From Candidatus Woesearchaeota archaeon (GTDB lineage: Archaea > Nanobdellota > Nanobdellia > Woesearchaeales > UBA12501): DNA of 36,975 nt. The position numbers were made by a program, and so were the translations under genes. The DNA is taken from assembly GCA_014729495.1 (NCBI GenBank), contig WJJV01000094.1, positions 1-36,975 on the forward strand, in the 5' to 3' direction. Positions 6,976 through 15,202 of this stretch are shown piece after piece (within the stretch, counting starts at the first letter, position 1; each line of letters begins with the position of its first letter). Under the pieces are notes generated by a model. The model was given only the letters and a program-made list of their open reading frames with translations. It was not told the origin of the DNA and searched no databases.

Positions 6976-9693
6976 ATGGGGAGAAGAGGTGATTTAGCGT
7001 ACATTATCTGTCTTGTTCTAATCCTTGCGCCATGCGCATTTGCATGGGAATCAGAGGTCAGTTCAAATGTATATTCTATCTATGAGACCAATTCTGCTGA
7101 TTTTGTAGTCAATGTGGACAATCCTCAGGAGAACAATGAGTCAATAAACACAGTATCTATAGAGGCCTCAGGATTCAGCATAAACTCAGCAGAGGAATCA
7201 AGCGGATGGAGGAACATGATTCAGGGAATGGATATTATGTGGGATATATTCATTCCATTCGGCGACCAGTTTGACTGGATAGAAAACCTTCCTTTCATAG
7301 ATCTCGGAATCAGCTCAGATGCGAATCAGAATTTCAGGTTCAATGCTTATGCTCATAAAGTAGATGATGACACAACATACAACTGGCCTGTGTCAAGCGA
7401 ATTCCATGATGACACAGATGACACTGAAGTCTTGACAATAACAGTGCTCAATGACTACACAGGCCCAGTTCTTTCCAACTGGACACCCGAGGATGGTGAC
7501 TTTGTAAAGCAGGGAACAGAGGATCTGCCAGCAAGCATCAATGCAACTGATCCTGAGACTGGAGTCAAACAGGTTTTCTTCAATTATATTGACTGCGCTG
7601 AAGCAGGCAACTCAAGCCAGAAAGTGTCAATCAATCTTACACATGACAGAGACATCTGGAGTGATATGACAGATGTATCACAGTATGATGATTCAACAGA
7701 AGTATGCTTCACATTCTTTGCAGAGAACAATGGCGGAGCAAGAAGCAATGTGTCAGGAGCCTTTATGATCGATGGCATTGCTCCTGAGATCACTCTTGTC
7801 GCTCCAGAAGATAATGCCAGGATGAACAGCCAGTCAGATTTTGAGTTCATAGCTGATGATAATCTTGCTGAGACAATGGAATGCGAGCTTCTTGTTGACA
7901 GCCAGGCGGAAGTGCAGGTCACAGCCATTGATGAGCAGGTCACAACTGTCCCTGTTACCAATGTGTCAGAAGGCCAGCATGAATGGGCAGTAAGGTGCAC
8001 TGATCTTGCTGGATGGGAAACAACAAGCGAGGCAAGAACTTACATACTTGACAGGACACCTCCAGAGATTGTCATGGATTCTCCTGAAAGCCCGATAATC
8101 GCAGAAAATACTGATCTAGAATTCACTGCAACAGATAATTTTGAGCTGGATGCTGTCGGCTATGTTGATCAGGCATGGAATATCATAGTCATTGACAAGT
8201 CAACCTATGCATCAATAAATGAATCACACTTCACAATAAGCACATCTGGCTGGTCTGAAGGGTACCATGAAGTATGGGTAGGAGCAAATGACACAGCAGG
8301 AAACAATGTGACCCAAAGGCATGACATAATAATTGACAAAACAGCGCCTGTTGTGAATCTCATAAGTCCGGCAAATCAGTCAGAATCAACAACACCAACA
8401 CCATTTACATTTGATGCTGATGATGATTATGATACAATGATTGACTGCACACTCTATGTTGATGATGCAGATACAGGGACAACAGTGGTGAATACAAGTC
8501 AGAATACAACATCCTTTATTGAAGGCGACATGATACCAGGAGACTATTACTGGAGAGTTGAATGTGAGGATGATGCAGGAAATATGGGAATAAGTGAAAC
8601 CTGGCTTGTAACTATAATTGACATAACAGGGCCTGAAATAACAATACATGATCCAGGCATGACAGTGAGAGGAAACGCAGTCAATCTCAATATAACTCTC
8701 TGGGACATAAGTGGAATAGATGACAGCTCAATAGCTGTTGAAGTTACAGATCCAAACGGCATTGTAATACCAATGACTGTCACAGAACAGGATGGATACT
8801 ACACTGGAAGCCTTATAACCACAGTAAACTCAGCCATAGGAGAATGGGATATATCAGTCTATGCAGAGGACACAGCAGGCAACGGCAACACACAGACTGG
8901 AGTGTTTGATGTAACATATGGCTATGAGGTGACAATAAACGCAGATCCAAGCTCTGCTCTCACAACAGATACAGTGAATGTATCAGGCTCAGTGAGGTTT
9001 GACAATGGAAGCACAGTGCCAGAGGAGTTTGTCACTCTTGTGCTGCCTGGCAATACAATACAGACAGCACTTGATGCTTCAACAGGAGCCTACACTATTT
9101 CAGATAACTTCCCTGCAGGAAGCCATGATCTCATAGCAACAATAACAGCAGGCAATGGATTCACATTCAATGCAACAACAGGCATCAGCATAAGCAATCC
9201 TTCAAGCGGCGGAGAAACAGAAGGGGGCGGAGATGATGATGACGATGATGATGACGATGATGGAGGATCAAGCGGATTCCAATGCCCAGTGAACGAGTGC
9301 TATGAGGACGGCGAGTGCGTGCAATGCTCAGAATCGGATGATGGCATAGAATCAAAGATTGAGGTGAGCAATGAAGGAACACCACCTTCAGATGGCAGCT
9401 CTGGTCTTGTGTATTACTGCGGAGACGCAGACTGCGATTACTCAGAGGATTGTGAGAATTGTCCAGAGGACTGCGGAGAATGCGAGGATGAATCATTGCC
9501 AGCAACTGGAAAAGCAACAGGATTCTTCAGCTTTGAGAAGATAAGCTCAAACCTATTCTGGTGGGTGCTGCTCATGCTGCTATCAATAATGTTCATGCTG
9601 GCATACATGAAGAGAAAAGGCCCTCCAGGATTCAGCAGAGATGACACTCTTGGACTTGATGATTACCTTGAGAGAATGAACAGAAATCAATAA
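6976..9693 (+). CDS. Large cell-surface protein with Ig-like domains, membrane anchored
   Basis: A 905-aa protein with an N-terminal signal (ICLVLILAPCAFA, cleavage near residue 24). The body has several repeated beta-sandwich modules of the bacterial/archaeal Ig-like type, marked by the recurring linkers DGIAPEITLVAPEDN, DRTPPEIVMDSPE and DKTAPVVNLISPA. A low-complexity GGG-D10-GGSSG hinge follows near residue 755. Next is a Cys-rich module (CGDADCDYSEDCENCPEDCG), then LPATGKATGFF at about 841, one transmembrane helix (WWVLLMLLSIMFMLAY) and a charged 25-aa cytoplasmic tail. An adhesin or S-layer-associated role is likely. It is followed after 32 bp by a SpoIIM-like gene. Confidence 0.82.
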   Translation: MGRRGDLAYIICLVLILAPCAFAWESEVSSNVYSIYETNSADFVVNVDNPQENNESINTVSIEASGFSINSAEESSGWRNMIQGMDIMWDIFIPFGDQFDWIENLPFIDLGISSDANQNFRFNAYAHKVDDDTTYNWPVSSEFHDDTDDTEVLTITVLNDYTGPVLSNWTPEDGDFVKQGTEDLPASINATDPETGVKQVFFNYIDCAEAGNSSQKVSINLTHDRDIWSDMTDVSQYDDSTEVCFTFFAENNGGARSNVSGAFMIDGIAPEITLVAPEDNARMNSQSDFEFIADDNLAETMECELLVDSQAEVQVTAIDEQVTTVPVTNVSEGQHEWAVRCTDLAGWETTSEARTYILDRTPPEIVMDSPESPIIAENTDLEFTATDNFELDAVGYVDQAWNIIVIDKSTYASINESHFTISTSGWSEGYHEVWVGANDTAGNNVTQRHDIIIDKTAPVVNLISPANQSESTTPTPFTFDADDDYDTMIDCTLYVDDADTGTTVVNTSQNTTSFIEGDMIPGDYYWRVECEDDAGNMGISETWLVTIIDITGPEITIHDPGMTVRGNAVNLNITLWDISGIDDSSIAVEVTDPNGIVIPMTVTEQDGYYTGSLITTVNSAIGEWDISVYAEDTAGNGNTQTGVFDVTYGYEVTINADPSSALTTDTVNVSGSVRFDNGSTVPEEFVTLVLPGNTIQTALDASTGAYTISDNFPAGSHDLIATITAGNGFTFNATTGISISNPSSGGETEGGGDDDDDDDDDDGGSSGFQCPVNECYEDGECVQCSESDDGIESKIEVSNEGTPPSDGSSGLVYYCGDADCDYSEDCENCPEDCGECEDESLPATGKATGFFSFEKISSNLFWWVLLMLLSIMFMLAYMKRKGPPGFSRDDTLGLDDYLERMNRNQ

Positions 9694-9725
9694 ATATTTA
9701 ATATTTCTTCATTTTTCATGATCAA

Positions 9726-10568
9726 ATGGTGCTTGAATCAATAAACATAAAGTGGATTGAGCACAGGCCTTACATAGCTTTTGTGTTCGGACTGATATAC
9801 ACTGTAGTGGGTTATTTCGCAGCATTGGTCTTCTTCAGTGGATACATATCAATAGCCATGCTGTTCCTTTCAACGCTTCTTGTAGTGCCTTCGCTTGTCA
9901 AGCTTCTGGAGGTTGAGGAGAAAAGAGAGAGCAGGTATGGCCTGAAGCACTTCTTCAGGGAGCATAAGGACATTGTAGAGGCCTATATTTTCCTGTTCAT
10001 AGGAGTATTCATAGGTTATCTTATACTGGGATTCTTCATGTCAGAGACACAGTACCTTTCAGCATTTGAGTTCCAGAGGAACTTCCTCATAACTCAGGAA
10101 GGCCTTAGCGGAGATCTTATAGGCAACTTCATGAACACTCCATTTGAACCCAGCATGGCTGATGTAATGAGCGTGATAACAAATAATCTCATGGTATCAA
10201 TAATACTTTTCATTCTTTCTCTCCTATACGGTGCAGGAGCGATATTCCTTATAGTGTTCAATGCAAGCATATTCGCAAGCTTCATAACATTCGTGATAGA
10301 GTATCTTGCCCAGAAAGTGTCCACAGCTTTTGCGATACTTGGGGTTTTCTCTATACATATGGTCCCTGAAGTCTCAGGATTTCTCCTAGCAGCAATCTCA
10401 GGAGGTGTTGTGTCCAAAGCCCTTATGATGGAGAAGATAGGCGGAAAAGGATTCTCGCATGTCATAGAGGATGCAACAATACTTCTTTTTGCAGCCTGCC
10501 TTTTGATCATAGCTGCTGCATTCCTTGAGGTCTTTGTGACACCAGGCCTCTTCAAGATGATAGGATGA
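9726..10568 (+). CDS. SpoIIM-like (DUF95) membrane protein B
   Basis: A 280-aa multipass membrane protein homologous to the gene at 6009-6812. Shared blocks include WIEHRPYIAFVFGLIY, FFREHKDIVEAYIFLFIGVF, LSLLYGAGAIFLI and the C-terminal AISGGVVSKAL. The paralogue also has VVSKAV and a LYGAGAILF block. SpoIIM/DUF95 proteins are membrane proteins acting with a peptidoglycan machinery in Bacillus; the archaeal role is unknown. Co-orientation with the surface protein just upstream suggests one transcription unit. An outside-surface assembly role is speculative. Confidence 0.82.
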   Translation: MVLESINIKWIEHRPYIAFVFGLIYTVVGYFAALVFFSGYISIAMLFLSTLLVVPSLVKLLEVEEKRESRYGLKHFFREHKDIVEAYIFLFIGVFIGYLILGFFMSETQYLSAFEFQRNFLITQEGLSGDLIGNFMNTPFEPSMADVMSVITNNLMVSIILFILSLLYGAGAIFLIVFNASIFASFITFVIEYLAQKVSTAFAILGVFSIHMVPEVSGFLLAAISGGVVSKALMMEKIGGKGFSHVIEDATILLFAACLLIIAAAFLEVFVTPGLFKMIG

Positions 10569-10613
10569 AGGGATAATCATCAGATATTCCATCTCAGGAC
10601 ATGAGATAATAAG

Positions 10614-10623
10614 CTTTTTAAAA
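10614..10623 (+). promoter_or_regulatory. TATA box of the Lon-like protease gene
   Basis: CTTTTTAAAA is centred about 26 bp before ATG 10645, predicting a leaderless transcript. Confidence 0.6.
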
Positions 10624-10644
10624 GAAAGATTTCTTTAAGTTATT

Positions 10645-12555
10645 ATGAATAGCAAGCGCCTTAAGAAAATAAGCATTATTGGCATGATTACCATGATTAC
10701 CATCATGCTGATGATTCTTGCTTCAGCATCCCCTGTGCTTGCACAGTCAGGCAGCATAAAGCTGCTGGCAGTCTCTGAGAGCACAGGAGGTCTTGTCGGA
10801 AGCATAGCGCATCTCTATCTTGATATTGAGCCTGGCCAGGGAAGGATTTTCATAGACACTCTGCCTACTGCAAAGATTGACACCCAGCTTTCAACAAGGT
10901 TTGCAAAGGACATGGCCTGCAAATACCTCAATCTGGACTGCTCTAATCTGGATTTCTTCTATACAATAAGGGCTGACTCGCCCATTGTAGGCGGCCCTAG
11001 CGCAGGAGCAGCTATAACAACACTCACAATATCCCTTCTTGAAGGGATAGACCTTGATGAGGATACTGTGATAACAGGCACAATAAACTCAGGAGAGCTA
11101 ATAGGTCCTGTGGGCGGAGTGAAAGAGAAGATAGATGCTGCAGCAAGAGAGAATCTAAGCAAAGTGCTTATCCCTGCAGGAGAGAGGCATATTAATTATG
11201 TTAACAGCACAAACAGCATGAATAATACGAATAACAGAAATAATCAGAATAATAGGAATAACACGAATAACACTCTTGATGTTATTGAGTATGGACAGAT
11301 CATAGGCATAGATGTTGTTGAGGTCAGCACAATAGATGATGTCCTCTATCATTACACAGGAAAGATATTTGATGAATCTGATGATAATGTGAGCATAAGC
11401 CCAATGTACAAGGATACTATGGGTTTTCTTGCAGAGAGCCTGTGCGAGAGAAGCATTGACCTAAAGAAGCAGGTAAGCGCTTACAAGGTATCTGACATCT
11501 CAATAATAGACGCTGATTTCTCTGAAGACAAGAAGAGAGCAGAGAACCTGACCCAGGAAGGCATTGACGCATTCAGCCAGGATACATTCTATTCAGCAGC
11601 CAGCTACTGCTTTGGAGCTAATGTCAGGTATAAATCCCTTATCTATAAGATGAGGGATATGGATCGCGAGGAAGCCATATCAGAGATAGAGGATATCAAA
11701 GAAGAGGTGGAAGACCTGAAAAAAGAAGTCAGTAATAGGGAGATAAGGACCATAACAGACCTTCAGGCATACATGATTGTCATGGACAGGATAGAAGAGG
11801 CAGAAGACTACCTCAATCTCAGCAGGATAAATGCCAACAACAATTCATCAAGGCTTCCTGATAATCTCGCATTCGCTCTTGAGAGATACAACAGCGCCAT
11901 CTCCTGGTCAAAGTTCTTTGGCCAGAAAGGCAAGAGATTCAGGATCAGCGATGCAGAGATAATGAGATCCTGCATAAACAAGATATCAGAGGCAGAGGAG
12001 CATCACAGCTATATTGACTACCTTTTCAGCGGACTGCTGGCTGACACAAAAAAGGAGATATCCAACGCCAGAAAGAAATATAATAACGAGGAGTATGTCC
12101 TGTGCCTTTACAAGGCAACTCTTGCAAAAGCGAATATAGGGGTTGTATCAAGCACTATAGGCATTGAGAAGGAAGGGCTTCAGGATCTTCTTGACAGGAA
12201 ACTGAAGGCAGCAGAGAAGTCAATAGCAGAACAGCAGGATGGAGGAATATTTCCTATACTCGGTTACAGCTATTATGAGTATGCGCAGAGCCTTAGAGAC
12301 AGGGACATATTCTCTGCACTCCTCTATTCAGAGTATGCACTGGAGCTTTCAACACTTGACATATACTTTGAGCCGGAAAAGATAAGCCTTGGCAGATTCA
12401 ACAGCAGTGATACAGTGATATTCTTCTCAGGTATGGCTCTGGGCATAATGTTCGCTGTGATGGTGATGGTTCTTGAGAAGGTCAACAACTGGAGAAAGAG
12501 CAAAAGAAAGAGCCCAAAGCACAAGAAGATAAAATTCAAGTTCAGGAAGAAATAA
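10645..12555 (+). CDS. Secreted, membrane-anchored Lon-type serine protease (S16), no ATPase
   Basis: A 636-aa protein with a signal peptide (cleavage near SASPVLA-Q, residue 34). The Lon proteolytic domain follows: catalytic Ser near 119 in GGPSAGAA and Lys near 160 in GGVKEKIDAA. The 41-residue spacing is close to that of Lon. There is no AAA+ module. An Asn-rich insert (NNTNNRNNQNNRNNTNNT) at about 190-210 interrupts the domain. The C-terminal half is helical and charged with coiled-coil character, ending in a transmembrane helix (FFSGMALGIMFAVMVMVLE) and a very basic tail. Topology implies an extracytoplasmic protease domain. It may process envelope proteins encoded nearby; that is inference. 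Confidence 0.87.
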   Translation: MNSKRLKKISIIGMITMITIMLMILASASPVLAQSGSIKLLAVSESTGGLVGSIAHLYLDIEPGQGRIFIDTLPTAKIDTQLSTRFAKDMACKYLNLDCSNLDFFYTIRADSPIVGGPSAGAAITTLTISLLEGIDLDEDTVITGTINSGELIGPVGGVKEKIDAAARENLSKVLIPAGERHINYVNSTNSMNNTNNRNNQNNRNNTNNTLDVIEYGQIIGIDVVEVSTIDDVLYHYTGKIFDESDDNVSISPMYKDTMGFLAESLCERSIDLKKQVSAYKVSDISIIDADFSEDKKRAENLTQEGIDAFSQDTFYSAASYCFGANVRYKSLIYKMRDMDREEAISEIEDIKEEVEDLKKEVSNREIRTITDLQAYMIVMDRIEEAEDYLNLSRINANNNSSRLPDNLAFALERYNSAISWSKFFGQKGKRFRISDAEIMRSCINKISEAEEHHSYIDYLFSGLLADTKKEISNARKKYNNEEYVLCLYKATLAKANIGVVSSTIGIEKEGLQDLLDRKLKAAEKSIAEQQDGGIFPILGYSYYEYAQSLRDRDIFSALLYSEYALELSTLDIYFEPEKISLGRFNSSDTVIFFSGMALGIMFAVMVMVLEKVNNWRKSKRKSPKHKKIKFKFRKK

Positions 12556-12580
12556 TCAATTCAGGAAGAAATAATCAAAT
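12540..12580 (+). repeat. Short tandem duplication at a gene junction
   Basis: The segment TTCAGGAAGAAATAATCAA occurs twice in direct tandem, covering the end of the protease gene and the gap to the PHP gene. It looks like a recent slippage or duplication event. Confidence 0.7.
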
Positions 12581-12596
12581 AATCATGAGGGATCAG

Positions 12597-13253
12597 ATGC
12601 TTAAGATAGACCTTCATACTCATGCAGGAAAAGACAGGGATCACGCTCTTGCTTATTCTCCAAGACAGCTCATTGACAGGACAGCAAAGCTTGGATATGA
12701 TATCCTGTCAATAACAAACCATGAAACCTTAACATTCAGCAAGGACATTAAGGATTATGCCAAGAAGAGAGGCATTCTGCTGATTCCAGGGATTGAGAAG
12801 AGAATTGAGAACAAGGAGGTCATAATACTGAATGCAGACAAAAAGGCTGAGAACCTGAGAACATTCAGGGATCTCAAGAGATACAGGGAAACAAAGGATG
12901 TGTTTGTGATGGCGCCCCATCCTTTCTATCCTGACCCAAAAGCCCTTCACTCAAGGCTTGCTGAGAACATAGAGCTTTTTGACAGCATAGAGTTCTCTCA
13001 TTTCTACCTCAGCTGGTGGACATTCAACAGCAGAGCAGCAGAAATTGCAGAGAAGCACAGGCTTCCTCTTATAGGGACTTCTGACTGCCATATGTTTGAG
13101 CAGCTCAACAGGACATACACCCTTGCAGAATCAGAAAAGAATATTCAGTCTCTTTTTGAGAGCCTGAGGAAAAGGAAGATAAAGCTTGTCACAGAACCGC
13201 TGGGTTTGATCGAAGCAATAAGGATTATCACTGCGCTTTATCTTAAGTACTGA
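12597..13253 (+). CDS. PHP-domain metal-dependent phosphoesterase
   Basis: A protein of 218 aa with PHP-family metal-ligand motifs: DLHTH near the start, ITNHET, PGIE, APHPFYPD, and GTSDCH near the end. PHP proteins hydrolyse phosphoesters using two or three metal ions. Substrates range from histidinol phosphate to nucleic acids, and none can be chosen here. The track starts at 12585. The ATG at 12597 is preceded by GAGGGATCAG, a good ribosome binding site, and places DLHTH near the N-terminus as usual. It follows the protease gene by about 40 bp and is probably cotranscribed. Confidence 0.85.
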   Translation: MLKIDLHTHAGKDRDHALAYSPRQLIDRTAKLGYDILSITNHETLTFSKDIKDYAKKRGILLIPGIEKRIENKEVIILNADKKAENLRTFRDLKRYRETKDVFVMAPHPFYPDPKALHSRLAENIELFDSIEFSHFYLSWWTFNSRAAEIAEKHRLPLIGTSDCHMFEQLNRTYTLAESEKNIQSLFESLRKRKIKLVTEPLGLIEAIRIITALYLKY

Positions 13254-13323
13254 TGCTCTTTTCAGATACTTTTTATATGATGCTCTGCTGTATGGTGCGG
13301 TAATCTGAACAGCATCAGCACAA

Positions 13324-13333
13324 TATTTATAAA
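13324..13333 (+). promoter_or_regulatory. TATA box for the 13356 gene
   Basis: TATTTATAAA is centred about 28 bp before ATG 13356, predicting a leaderless message. Confidence 0.6.
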
Positions 13334-13355
13334 TGAAAATTGATTCAGAATAATC

Positions 13356-13946
13356 ATGTCTGTCAAAATAAAGGGGTTGAAGACCAGAGTCAAGTATTTT
13401 GGCATATTTGACTTCAAGCAGATCTACAGGGACGTAAAGGAGAAGCTCCAGGACATAGGTTATCTCAATTCTAAGGAAGGCGCAAAGAACATGATGGAGA
13501 CATATTATTCTGAGAAGAGATCATCTGATCCGAGAGAGGCAAAGACAATGTGGCTTTGGTGGAGGATGCCGAAGAGAGAGGAAGGGTCGCCGTTCTATGA
13601 GCAGAGGTTAGGGATTGACTTCCATCTCAGGTATATCAAGGATGTTGAGGTAATGCTTGACGGAGAGAAGAAAAGGGCTCAGCAGGGAGAGATAGAGGTC
13701 TGGATCAATGGCGATCTTATAATAGACCCTGATGATGAATGGAAGAACCACTGGCTCATGAATCACTTCCTTGATTTCATGATAAGGAGGGTGTGGAGAA
13801 AGCAGAGAGAAAGCAGGAAGAACAGCACCATAACCGATGTCCTCAAGATGCAGGCGTTTGTCAAAGAGTCATTTGAGGTACTGCATTTCATGCCTCTAAA
13901 AGGAGAATCATTCTATGACAGCATGGGTTATAAGCCCAGGCCATGA
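13356..13946 (+). CDS. Conserved-looking soluble protein, unknown function
   Basis: A 196-aa protein without signal or membrane segments. It is rich in charged and aromatic residues (MWLWWRMPKREE, DEWKNHWLMNHFLDF). Alternating strand-like segments (YIKDVEVMLDGEKKR, GEIEVWINGDLII) are followed by helices. I recognise no family. The TATA box spacing indicates the ATG at 13356 is the true start. The gene stands alone between two promoters. Confidence 0.7.
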   Translation: MSVKIKGLKTRVKYFGIFDFKQIYRDVKEKLQDIGYLNSKEGAKNMMETYYSEKRSSDPREAKTMWLWWRMPKREEGSPFYEQRLGIDFHLRYIKDVEVMLDGEKKRAQQGEIEVWINGDLIIDPDDEWKNHWLMNHFLDFMIRRVWRKQRESRKNSTITDVLKMQAFVKESFEVLHFMPLKGESFYDSMGYKPRP

Positions 13947-14003
13947 AGCATGCCATGATATTGCTTATGGGTTGACCTATCAGCAGCATATTCAAGCATA
14001 AAA

Positions 14004-14011
14004 TATTTAAA
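14004..14011 (+). promoter_or_regulatory. TATA box for the 14034 gene
   Basis: TATTTAAA is centred about 27 bp before ATG 14034, again the leaderless arrangement. Confidence 0.6.
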
Positions 14012-14033
14012 TCAGGCTGAAAATATTCATAAA

Positions 14034-14279
14034 ATGGCAGAAAAAGCAAGCAAGGATGAACAGGTAGGCTTCCACAAGGGAGCGCTGAGCACTCTGGCAA
14101 AGGAGAGGGAGGAGATGATGAAGATCCTCAATATTGTCGAGCAGCTCATGCAGATGCATGTCAAGGCACTGAAGGACCTTGGAGTTGATCTTGCCAAAGA
14201 GGCAGAGAAGCTCAAAGGAGGAACAGGACAGAGCGAACAGGCAGCATCAAAAAAGCCCATAGAAGACATCCTTAAGTGA
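14034..14279 (+). CDS. Small coiled-coil protein, unknown function
   Basis: An 81-aa, highly charged, helical protein. The central stretch EEMMKILNIVEQLMQMHVKAL has heptad-like hydrophobic spacing, and the tail is Lys/Gly/Gln-rich (KGGTGQSEQAASKK). There is no signal peptide. I do not recognise a family. A well-placed TATA box and archaeal-like composition support it as a real gene. It is convergent with the PUA-domain gene. Confidence 0.6.
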   Translation: MAEKASKDEQVGFHKGALSTLAKEREEMMKILNIVEQLMQMHVKALKDLGVDLAKEAEKLKGGTGQSEQAASKKPIEDILK

Positions 14280-14320
14280 ATTCTGATAGTGATGGGTAAT
14301 CGCACTAGCTAGGCCTTGCC

Positions 14321-14776
14321 TCATTCGCCGAGTATCCTTCTGGTCTTTGGGACATAATTAAGTATCTCTCCCTGCTTCACCTTTCCGCATCCCATGAAGT
14401 CATCATTGTTCTTTATGATCACAAAGCCAGATTCTTTGATCACTTTCCTGAACAGATTATGGCCGTGCAGCCATATCTTTGTCTCGCCATCGCTTATGTC
14501 AAGAACATTCTTCTTTGCGACAGGGCCTACAATCTGGCTTCCTTCAATGCTCAGCCTGACCTCCTTGTTCTTCATGACCTCTCCAAAGTACATTCCCATC
14601 TTGTCTATGTGCAGCTTTGTCTCGTCAAGCGTGGAAAAGTCCTTGTTCATGAGATAAAGCTTGAACTTTGAGCTCAGGAGAAATACCAGGTCTGTCTTTA
14701 GATCAGCATCCCACTGTTCCTTTATTGATTTGAGTATTGCTTTCTTCTCTCTGGTGTTCAGTATATTGAGTTTCAT
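14321..14776 (-). CDS. PUA-domain protein, Nip7-like
   Basis: About 151 aa from the ATG at 14776; the track start at 14836 adds a hydrophobic extension not expected in a soluble protein. The C-terminal half reads as a PUA RNA-binding domain: DGETKIWLHGHNLFRKVI, then NDDFMGCGKVKQGEILNYVPKTRRIL. Overall size and order fit Nip7-like archaeal proteins, which bind RNA in ribosome assembly, but other small PUA proteins are possible. It is followed by no operon partner and lies after the DUF4870-like gene on the same strand. Confidence 0.62.
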   Translation of the reverse strand: MKLNILNTREKKAILKSIKEQWDADLKTDLVFLLSSKFKLYLMNKDFSTLDETKLHIDKMGMYFGEVMKNKEVRLSIEGSQIVGPVAKKNVLDISDGETKIWLHGHNLFRKVIKESGFVIIKNNDDFMGCGKVKQGEILNYVPKTRRILGE

Positions 14777-14813
14777 GAGAAAAAGAGAAAAAAAAGAACA
14801 ATAAAAAGGTTTC

Positions 14814-15134
14814 CTAAATGTCGAACTTGTCTCCATATTTTCCTATCAGAGGCACTGGTTTCATCTCTCCTGAGACTGAGTAAATCAGACCCATTATCCA
14901 AAGCACGAACACTATAAGACTTCCTATAGGCAGCACTATGAACCATCCTATGAAAGGCACTATGCTTCCTACCACTGACACAACAACTGATGCTATGAAA
15001 ATGATAAGGCTCTGCTTAGCATAATACATCACATACTTGTCATCTTTCTTCACAAGAAGAGCTATTATGAATCCTATTATGCTCAAGAAAACTGCCAGAA
15101 AAGCCCAAAGCTTCTGATCTCCTTTATTTGCCAT
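14814..15134 (-). CDS. DUF4870-like small membrane protein
   Basis: A 106-aa membrane protein when started at ATG 15134, which follows a GGGGGTGAAATA ribosome binding site. The track start at 15182 is less likely. Three hydrophobic segments include LWAFLAVFLSIIGFIIALLV and a glycine-containing hairpin (VGSIVPFIGWFIVLPIGSLI). The conserved-looking motif YYAKQSL between the first two segments is typical of the DUF4870 (former UPF0132) family. Function is unknown. Confidence 0.72.
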   Translation of the reverse strand: MANKGDQKLWAFLAVFLSIIGFIIALLVKKDDKYVMYYAKQSLIIFIASVVVSVVGSIVPFIGWFIVLPIGSLIVFVLWIMGLIYSVSGEMKPVPLIGKYGDKFDI

Positions 15135-15202
15135 TATTTCACCCCCATCTGTTTTATAAATATTGATTACCTTAAAACACATCTAATATATAAATACTTT
15201 GC

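Noticed and set aside
6929-6995. Short upstream reading frame and a GAGGTGAT just inside the surface protein gene
   Set aside because: No in-frame ATG, GTG or TTG follows the internal GAGGTGAT at a useful distance, and the ATG at 6976 already gives a complete signal peptide.
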